NCBI GenBank assembly: GCA_002371265.1
Contig: DFGT01000020.1
Location: 1 to 49,402, forward strand
Length of the DNA stretch: 49,402 nt
Direction: 5' to 3'
Source of the DNA: Bacteroidales bacterium UBA3743
Lineage (GTDB): Bacteria > Bacteroidota > Bacteroidia > Bacteroidales > Paludibacteraceae
The notes beneath the pieces were generated by a model. That model searched no databases and was not told the origin of the DNA. It saw only the letters and a list, made by a program, of their open reading frames with translations. A program made the translations under genes and the position numbers. Below, one piece after another: positions 44,268-49,402 of the stretch. Position 1 is the first letter of the stretch; each line of letters begins with the position of its first letter.

Positions 44268-45143
44268 TTAGTCTCTGAATCTGCGGCAAATGTCGCCAAA
44301 CTCTTCAATTCTTCTATCACGTAGGAAAGGCCAAATACGACGTACGTTTTCGCTTCTCTCCATATCGATGTCGACGATGACGCAATCCTCTTTGTCTGTC
44401 GGCGCCTCGTAAAGGAGTTCACCTTGTGGGCCGGCGACGAAGCTGCTGCCCCAGAACTGTATTCCGCCAGTCACACCAGAAGGGTCTGCCTCGTATCCTA
44501 CACGGTTGACAGTCACCACAGGCAGACCGTTTGCTACTGCGTGTCCGCGCTGCACCGTCATCCATGCACCACGCTGACGAGCCTTTTCATCGTCGGTGTC
44601 GGTGCTTTCCCAGCCGATGGCGGTAGGGTAGATAAGCATATCAGCTCCTGCAAGAGCCATAAGTCTAGCTCCTTCCGGATACCACTGGTCCCAGCAGACC
44701 ATAAGACCAAGTTTGCCAAGAGAAGTTTGAATTGGTTGGAATCCCAAGTCGCCAGGGGTGAAATAGAATTTTTCGTAGTATGCGGGATCGTCTGGAATAT
44801 GCATTTTGCGGTATTTTCCAGCTATTGAGCCATCTTTGTCGAGCACGACAGCTGTGTTGTGGTAAAGTCCGGTGGCACGTTTCTCAAAGAGAGAGATCAC
44901 GATCACCACGCCAAGACGTTTTGCCACTGCTGAGAAATGGTCGGTCGACTTGCCGGGGATAGCTTCAGCCAAATCGAAATTGTCAACGTCTTCCACCTGA
45001 CAGAAGTAGAGCGAGTTGTGAAGCTCCGACAACACGATAAGTTGCGCCCCCTTCTTTGCCAACTCCTCGATCTTGGAAGTCAGTTTTGCTATATTTGAGT
45101 CTATGTTAGCCGTATGGCTTTCTTGAATGATTCCGACCTTCAT
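44268..45143 (-). CDS. aguB: N-carbamoylputrescine amidase (nitrilase family)
   Basis: The 291-residue enzyme has the Glu-Lys-Cys triad of the nitrilase superfamily: Glu in LIVLSELHNSLYFCQ, Lys in GKYRKMHIPDDPAYYEKFYF and Cys in GLMVCWDQWYPEGAR. The HIPDDPAYYEKFYFTPGD and WESTDTDDEK regions match N-carbamoylputrescine amidases, which release putrescine in the agmatine route. Its usual partner, agmatine deiminase, is not in this window. It is the first gene of the minus-strand unit continuing into the outer-membrane-like protein, lrgA and lrgB. Confidence 0.92.
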   Translation of the reverse strand: MKVGIIQESHTANIDSNIAKLTSKIEELAKKGAQLIVLSELHNSLYFCQVEDVDNFDLAEAIPGKSTDHFSAVAKRLGVVIVISLFEKRATGLYHNTAVVLDKDGSIAGKYRKMHIPDDPAYYEKFYFTPGDLGFQPIQTSLGKLGLMVCWDQWYPEGARLMALAGADMLIYPTAIGWESTDTDDEKARQRGAWMTVQRGHAVANGLPVVTVNRVGYEADPSGVTGGIQFWGSSFVAGPQGELLYEAPTDKEDCVIVDIDMERSENVRRIWPFLRDRRIEEFGDICRRFRD

Positions 45144-45168
45144 GTTATTGTGTAGTGTATAGTTTCTG

Positions 45169-45176
45169 CAAAGTTA
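45169..45176 (-). promoter_or_regulatory. -7 element of the aguB unit
   Basis: TAACTTTG on the minus strand, 26 bases before the aguB ATG, matches TAnnTTTG exactly. Confidence 0.55.
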
Positions 45177-45179
45177 TGA

Positions 45180-45303
45180 AATTTGGTGGAATAATGTGTT
45201 ATTTTCTTATGACTTCTATAAAAAGCTTATTCCCTTTCTCATATGCATTATCTATCATCTAATTATCTATGATATCTTTATCAGATAAGATCTGTTTGCT
45301 CAT
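45180..45303 (-). pseudogene. Remnant of a third TerB-J gene, 5' end only
   Basis: Read on the minus strand from an ATG at 45303, the sequence gives MSKQILSDKDIIDN and then a TAG (45261-45259), continuing in frame as MIDNAYEKGNKLFIEVIRK to a TAA. The first residues match the starts of the two intact neighbours (MSKRFLSDRDFVKEYEKA and MSKKKLSDKEIIEKYAEL), and the AT-rich leader before it (attcc/aatttctaatttt) also resembles theirs. It sits 16 bases after the stop of the first paralog. I read it as a 5' fragment of a third family member left by deletion. The J domain is absent. Confidence 0.6.
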
Positions 45304-45319
45304 TTATAATTCCGAATTT

Positions 45320-46228
45320 TTAATTTCTAATTTTCTCAACCGCTTCATTGATCTTCGCCATCATCTCCTCACACTCTTTCGTTCGACCTGCGTTTTTCTT
45401 CATATCCGGGTGGTGTTGCAACGCAAGATTATGATAGGCTTTTTTGATCTCCTCGTCGGATGCTCCCACTTCCAGACCCAGAAGATCGTAGTATGGCTTC
45501 AGTAGATTGACGTTTTTCTCTCCCGTCGATATACTTTCATTATTGCCGGAGTATTCTGATTCTGTGCGAAGAGGTCCATATCGTTTTTTGAAAACGAAAT
45601 CGATGTAATTATCGTTGAAATTCAGTTTCGGCAATATTGTCATTATCGTATTCCATTCGTCGTTGTGTATGCCGTCCTCAAGAATAGCCAGTTTGAACAA
45701 CAAGTTGGCGAAACATTTTCTTTCAGAGACGTCATTGACACCAAAATGACCAGCATATATGTTGAAGTCTGTCTCTTTATACTCATTATTTAAGAGATAT
45801 TCCACTAAGGAGGAGTCTTTGAATTTATACCAATTTATTATCATCTCCTCCTGTCCTGACCTCGTGTGTGGATTCAACTTACAGACCATTTGTAGTGATT
45901 GTACATAAATCGCCTCTTTCAATATGAAATTATAGCGACGAGTAGCCTCTCTCATACTCATTCCAATCTCAGCAAGAAAGTTTTTCTTCCTCTTTTTTGC
46001 TGCTTTATATTGCTGAATATCGCCGTTATCTGATGCTATTGCTACAATATATATAAGAGACATGGTAAAGGATAAAGGAATTGCTACTGTAGTAAAATAT
46101 GAAATGCATCCTGAGAATATGAAGAAACAGAATAATGTTTTCTTATCATCAGTAAACAGGCTTGGAATATTTGTCGCCTTCTCATATTCCTTCACAAAGT
46201 CTCTATCTGATAAAAATCTTTTGCTCAT
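45320..46228 (-). CDS. Membrane TerB-like/DnaJ-domain protein, copy 1
   Basis: From MSKRFLSDRDF (ATG at 46228) the product has 302 residues. Two hydrophobic segments lie near residues 32-68. A TerB-like helical domain follows (about 95-200; LLFKLAILEDGIHNDEWNTI), then a linker with SEYSGNNESISTGEKN and a C-terminal J domain with PYYDLLGLEVGASDEEIKKA and the essential HPD in ALQHHPDMKK. The layout is like DjlA: membrane anchor, TerB, J domain. J domains stimulate Hsp70 ATPase, so it probably recruits DnaK to the inner membrane. It follows the ATPase gene by 36 bases on the same strand and is a paralog of the gene at 48021. Confidence 0.84.
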   Translation of the reverse strand: MSKRFLSDRDFVKEYEKATNIPSLFTDDKKTLFCFFIFSGCISYFTTVAIPLSFTMSLIYIVAIASDNGDIQQYKAAKKRKKNFLAEIGMSMREATRRYNFILKEAIYVQSLQMVCKLNPHTRSGQEEMIINWYKFKDSSLVEYLLNNEYKETDFNIYAGHFGVNDVSERKCFANLLFKLAILEDGIHNDEWNTIMTILPKLNFNDNYIDFVFKKRYGPLRTESEYSGNNESISTGEKNVNLLKPYYDLLGLEVGASDEEIKKAYHNLALQHHPDMKKNAGRTKECEEMMAKINEAVEKIRN

Positions 46229-46264
46229 TTTCAATTTCTAATTTTTGAAGATTTCTTCTTTTGA

Positions 46265-47602
46265 TTAGATTTCTTTTAGCATAAAAGCCAAATACATAGG
46301 GATTGTCAGCAGATTGCCTTTTCTGCCGATGTTATAATCGCCTAGTTTGAAAGCTTCATCAATATGGTATTTCTCATTATGATCCAAGACGGTGCGCAAT
46401 GATTTAGCATTTCCGTTTCGTGCTTTACATTCTATAGGAACGCATTTGCCTTTATATCGTATGAGAAAATCAAGTTCTACTCCTCCATCTTTGTGGTAAT
46501 AGTACAGTTTACGGCCCATTTTTCCAAAGATGTCCGCTACAAGATTTTCAAAGATTGCTCCTTTATAACTTAGCAGGTTCCCTTCCAAAATGCTAGATTG
46601 TGTTCCTTCTTCAAGCATTGATACAAGTAGACCGATGTCTGCCATATACACTTTGAATTCACTTTGGATTTTATTGCCGTCCAAAGGAAGTTCAGTGATT
46701 TTTGTATTGTAGCATCTGCGTATTATTCCAGCATCTTCTATCCATTGTAGGCTTCCTTCGTAATCACGAGCACGGCCATTGGGTTTCACCACGGAATATG
46801 TGAATTTTTTGTATTCGCGTGCCAGTTGAGCTGGAATGGATTCAAAGCACTCTCGAATTTTTGATTTGTCTGCAGACGGTGCGTACTTCAACATGTCGGA
46901 TTTATATTCGTCTACAATCCTTTTTTGAATGGCAAGTACCTTCCCTATTTGTTTGGTATGCAAAAAAGAGGAGACGGCTTCTGGCATACCGCCAACCACA
47001 ACATATTGGTGTAGTAGTTCTCGAAATCTGTCGTGCAGTGCCTCTTCTATTGGGGTTTCATCGTGATAACATTTTGATATATAATCAAAATGAATCTGTT
47101 GAATTCCGTTTGCCCACAACCACTCTTCAAAATCCATTGGATACATGTTTACAATATCTTCAAATCCAACGGGAATGGATGCGGTTTCTTCTTCTATTCT
47201 CTCTTCTCGAGTTTTGTAGCCGTTTACTCCAAGTAGGGAGCCAGTACACATCACTTCGTATCTTCCGTCAAGATGAAAATATTTGAGTGCTCCTCTTGCT
47301 GAAGGACAATCTTGTATTTCGTCAAAAATAAAACAAGTCTCTCCTGCCTCAATCTTTTGTGTCGGCATCACTGCGGATATTCGCATGATGATTGAATCCA
47401 CTTCCAAATTGGGAGTGAAGAATTTTTTGTAATCAGGATGTTCTCTGAAGTCGAGGTAGACAATATTTTTGAAATGTTGTTTGGCAAAATCCACAACACT
47501 GCTCGTCTTGCCACATTGTCGCACTCCCTTTATCACAATAGGTTTGTGAGTGGGATCGTTCAACCATGACAGAAGTTCATTTTCTATTTTACGTTTATAC
47601 AT
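46265..47602 (-). CDS. AAA ATPase with DUF4143 nuclease-like C-terminus
   Basis: I start at the ATG at 47602 (MYKRKIENELLSWLNDP), giving 445 residues; a GTG at 47644 would put one repeat unit into the protein. Walker A is GVRQCGKTS (residues 26-34) and Walker B FIFDEIQD (Asp94/Glu95), then CTGSLLGV. The middle carries the MYPMDFEEWLWANG segment usual in this family. The C-terminal DUF4143 part ends GGVELDFLIRYKGKCVPIEC followed by KA, with a D...ExK pattern of the PD-(D/E)xK nuclease fold. The role of these COG1373-like ATPases is not established. Three 33-bp-period repeats lie directly upstream. Confidence 0.88.
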   Translation of the reverse strand: MYKRKIENELLSWLNDPTHKPIVIKGVRQCGKTSSVVDFAKQHFKNIVYLDFREHPDYKKFFTPNLEVDSIIMRISAVMPTQKIEAGETCFIFDEIQDCPSARGALKYFHLDGRYEVMCTGSLLGVNGYKTREERIEEETASIPVGFEDIVNMYPMDFEEWLWANGIQQIHFDYISKCYHDETPIEEALHDRFRELLHQYVVVGGMPEAVSSFLHTKQIGKVLAIQKRIVDEYKSDMLKYAPSADKSKIRECFESIPAQLAREYKKFTYSVVKPNGRARDYEGSLQWIEDAGIIRRCYNTKITELPLDGNKIQSEFKVYMADIGLLVSMLEEGTQSSILEGNLLSYKGAIFENLVADIFGKMGRKLYYYHKDGGVELDFLIRYKGKCVPIECKARNGNAKSLRTVLDHNEKYHIDEAFKLGDYNIGRKGNLLTIPMYLAFMLKEI

Positions 47603-47610
47603 TGTCTGCA

Positions 47611-47691
47611 CGTTTTCATACCGAGTTTTTGCGGTGATTCGCACGTTTTCATACCGAGTTTTTATGGTAATTCACACGTTTTCATACCGAG
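47611..47691 (-). repeat. Three direct repeats, 33-bp period, upstream of ATPase gene
   Basis: A perfect 15-bp core (CTCGGTATGAAAACG on the coding strand) occurs at 47611-47625, 47644-47658 and 47677-47691, exactly 33 bases apart. The spacers are similar but not identical (gaatcaccgc, gaattaccat). The last unit ends eight bases before the ATG. A near -7 element (CATTTTTG on the minus strand, at 47699-47706 region) lies just upstream, so the repeats would fall in the 5' leader. Confidence 0.95.
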
Positions 47692-47780
47692 TTGTGTGCA
47701 AAAATGCAAAATTTTATCTAAATAACGTCAATTCGACGAATTTAAAAATAGGAGAAAATGACAGTTGAAGTGTCATAAAC

Positions 47781-47854
47781 GAGGATTGTTAAGGGCCCAT
47801 GTTTGATTGATATTGGCCCTAACCCTTCCCCACGTGCGAGCCGTAGGCGAGCAC
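47781..47854 (+). repeat. GAGGATTGTTAAGG repeat copy followed by partial internal sequence
   Basis: This copy runs from GAGGATTGTTAAGGGCCC to GCGAGCAC and is the inverse of the copy at 21522-21598. The next 80 bases (aaaaccacagaga...tttacagagaaa...atgagaaaaagaga) match the sequence right of the copy at 49056, so it looks like a truncated version of that larger element. Open frames through it (such as 47807-48031) are translations of the repeat. Besides this and the 33-bp repeats, 47603-48020 holds no gene. Confidence 0.88.
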
Positions 47855-48020
47855 AAAAAAATAATAAAACCACAGAGAATTAAAGTTTACAGAGAAAAGC
47901 TAAGCTTTTATATGAGAAAAAGAGATGAGAATCCAATCAGAAAGTGGAATATGATCAGCAGATTACAATTCATCAAACTCACGTTAAATACTGACGATTT
48001 TGTTATAAAAATAGAGCTTC

Positions 48021-48884
48021 TTAATTCCTAATTTTCTCAACTGCCTCATTGATCTTCGCCATCATTGTTGCGCTTTCTTTCACACGGTCAGCATTTTTCG
48101 GCAAATCAGGATGATGTTGCAACGCAAGATTATGGTATGCACGTTTGATCTCTTCGTCGGAAGCTCCCACTTCCAGACCCAGAAGGTCGTAGTATGGTTT
48201 CAAGAGGGAAATGGATTTCTCTTCCGTCGACGTGCTTTCATTATTGCTGGAGTTTTCTGATTCAGTGCGTAGAGATTTGTATCGTCTTATAAAATAATTG
48301 ATGAAGTTATGATTGAAATCCATCTCTTCCATTATCTTCATCAGCAGATTCCACTCGTCATTATGTATCCCATCCTCCACAATTGTGAGCTTGAACAATT
48401 TATGCACAAACGCTTTCTTTGCAGATATAGTCATCTCTTTAGAGTATTTCTTGTAGAATTCTAAATCTTCGTCGCTAAGAGTGTCGTCGAAAATAAATTC
48501 ATTTATTATGGAGTCCTCTACTCCATACCATTCTTTTATCAGCGCCACTTGTCCAGGTCTCGCATTTGGATTCAACGAACACACTTGCTTAATCATCGGC
48601 AAATAAGCAATATTGTCGGATATGAATTCAAAGCGAGATTTTGCCTGCTTGAAACTGATTTCCATATTCGCTTGAAGCATTTTCTTTTTCCAAAAATACC
48701 GAAGAAGCATAAATATAGAAATAATAATCAATATCGGTACTGCCAGAACGATAAGAAATAAGCCACCTGTGGATATTGAAACTCCGAGTCCAAGAGTCCA
48801 CATCTCACTCAATGATTCAAGGGATTGTTTGAGCTCTGCATATTTCTCTATAATCTCTTTGTCTGATAATTTCTTTTTGCTCAT
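48021..48884 (-). CDS. Membrane TerB-like/DnaJ-domain protein, copy 2
   Basis: The 287-residue paralog of the gene at 45320 begins MSKKKLSDKEIIEKYAELKQ. One long hydrophobic hairpin lies at about residues 33-65 (GLFLIVLAVPILIIISIFML). The TerB-like domain contains FKLTIVEDGIHNDEWNLLMK and the C-terminal J domain has PYYDLLGLEVGASDEEIKRA and HHPDLPKN. The J domains and linkers of the two copies are almost the same while the membrane parts differ, which suggests either gene conversion or different N-terminal selection. It has its own strong promoter. Confidence 0.84.
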   Translation of the reverse strand: MSKKKLSDKEIIEKYAELKQSLESLSEMWTLGLGVSISTGGLFLIVLAVPILIIISIFMLLRYFWKKKMLQANMEISFKQAKSRFEFISDNIAYLPMIKQVCSLNPNARPGQVALIKEWYGVEDSIINEFIFDDTLSDEDLEFYKKYSKEMTISAKKAFVHKLFKLTIVEDGIHNDEWNLLMKIMEEMDFNHNFINYFIRRYKSLRTESENSSNNESTSTEEKSISLLKPYYDLLGLEVGASDEEIKRAYHNLALQHHPDLPKNADRVKESATMMAKINEAVEKIRN

Positions 48885-48986
48885 TCTAAACTCTAAACTT
48901 TATAGTAGTGCAGTCATAAATACAGGAAGTAGGGTGGTATCTCCATACTTTTGTTGTGTCTTTTTGCAACTTGTTAATAATCAGTG

Positions 48987-49017
48987 CAAAAATAGATATA
49001 TATATCTAAATATCAAA
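48987..49017 (-). promoter_or_regulatory. Promoter with 16-bp palindrome in the spacer
   Basis: On the minus strand TTTG (49014-49017) and TATTTTTG (48987-48994) are 19 bases apart, a complete promoter for the TerB-J gene at 48021. A perfect 16-bp palindrome TAGATATATATATCTA (48993-49008) fills most of the spacer and could be an operator, though its AT content makes chance plausible. Confidence 0.7.
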
Positions 49018-49055
49018 ATCTATAGGTTTTTTCCATCATTTAGCGACTGAATTTC

Positions 49056-49402
49056 GAGGATTGTTAAGGACGGAACGTCCCTAACTCCTCCCCAGTGCGA
49101 GCCGTAGGCGAGCACATAAAATTTAATAAAACCACAGAGACACAAAGTTTACAGAGAAAGGCTATGCCTTTTTATGAGAAAAAGAGACGAGAAAGCAGAA
49201 TTTATGGTATTGCCTTTCCTGCAAAGTTTTGTATCATCGTCACATTATCCCGAGACTTCGTCACGGGTTGCTCGTAGCGTCTTTCAGACGAAAAAAATGG
49301 AAAATATCAGTCATAAAATAGGACAAAGCCTATATTATTTGTGCTCGCCTTACGGCTCGCATTTGGGGATAGGTTAGGGCGTTCCGCCCTTAACAATCCT
49401 TA
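49056..49402. mobile_element. MITE-like element with about 60-bp inverted ends
   Basis: The left end (49056-49115) runs GAGGATTGTTAAGGACGGAA to GCGAGCAC; the right end (49341-49402) is its inverted counterpart, GTGCTCGCC to CCTTAACAATCCTTA. Between them about 225 bases carry an accacagagacacaaag motif, a hairpin CCCGAGAC-ttc-GTCACGGG near 49251-49268 and no supported gene. Inverted ends plus non-coding interior suggest a miniature non-autonomous element, though paired intergenic repeats are an alternative. The right end coincides with the window edge. Confidence 0.6.

Noticed and set aside
43538..44278. Plus-strand 246-codon open frame
   Set aside because: It is the antisense of the low-complexity charged repeat gene and has an unnatural Leu/Ser/Phe composition; the minus-strand frame has a signal peptide and barrel domain.
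47611..47691. CRISPR array
   Set aside because: Only three units, short cores and similar rather than unique spacers, no cas genes nearby; the same layout is found before another ATPase gene.
47807..48031. Plus-strand 74-codon open frame, and the similar one at 49095-49277
   Set aside because: Both are translations of the GAGGATTGTTAAGG repeat and its flank (shared RAVGEH and following residues), with no support as genes.

Overview
The window reads as a chromosomal stretch of a Bacteroidales bacterium (Bacteroidota; Prevotella-, Bacteroides- or Muribaculaceae-like, genus not resolvable from the sequence alone). The signs are perfect Bacteroidota-type promoters (TTTG, 19-20 bases, TAnnTTTG), a type V pilus (fimbrillin) cluster, lipoproteins with an acidic patch right after the lipid cysteine, C-terminal type IX secretion sorting-like tails on large secreted enzymes, BspA-type leucine-rich repeats, and a PASTA protein next to an RluD-type pseudouridine synthase.

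Layout. 1-294: a cluster of hairpins and short repeats. 295-9210: a BspA-like LRR protein, mutS, an acidic lipoprotein, a minus-strand PASTA / small protein / RluD group, miaB and tRNA-Arg(UCU). 9241-10542: an AAA/DUF4143-type ATPase preceded by 33-bp-period direct repeats. 10936-21297: a six-gene fimbrial operon (DUF3575-type protein, DUF5119/Mfa2-like lipoprotein, two tandem major-type fimbrillins with calcium-loop-like segments, two more fimbrial lipoproteins, and a large lipoprotein ending in a FISUMP-like domain). 21669-25090: an unknown membrane protein, a 7-bp tandem repeat, a family 2 glycosyltransferase, an AlbA_2 protein, a small RHH-like protein, tadA, and a block of GAGACGC palindromes. 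25113-38462: secreted and envelope proteins (C10 protease, LTA-synthase-like sulfatase-fold enzyme, GH16 glucanase, a paralogous pair of periplasmic proteins, guanine deaminase, a 1.2-kilo-residue GLUG-repeat protein). 38648-41971: PBP1A and a truncated transglycosylase-only paralog. 42110-45143: a compact minus-strand operon of aguB, an outer-membrane-like protein with charged repeats, lrgA and lrgB. 45180-49402: two TerB-like/DnaJ membrane proteins plus the remnant of a third, a second AAA/DUF4143 ATPase with its own 33-bp-period repeats, and MITE-like inverted repeats.

How genes work together. The fimbrial operon supplies assembly/anchor and shaft/tip subunits of one type V pilus; a hairpin after the first fimbrillin could set subunit ratio. 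The C10 protease, GH16 enzyme and GLUG protein look like type IX secretion cargo. PBP1A, its paralog, LrgAB, PASTA protein and the LTA-synthase-like enzyme touch the envelope.

Most interesting for follow-up: two divergent DUF4143 ATPases, 36 kb apart, each carry upstream direct repeats with the same 33-bp period and a similar A-rich 20-nt layout but different core sequence. This looks like a gene-specific repeat/ATPase pairing whose function I do not know. The second ATPase sits within a tandem TerB-J family array that also contains a decayed third copy. Motif-based assignments here are from reading the sequence; no database search was run.
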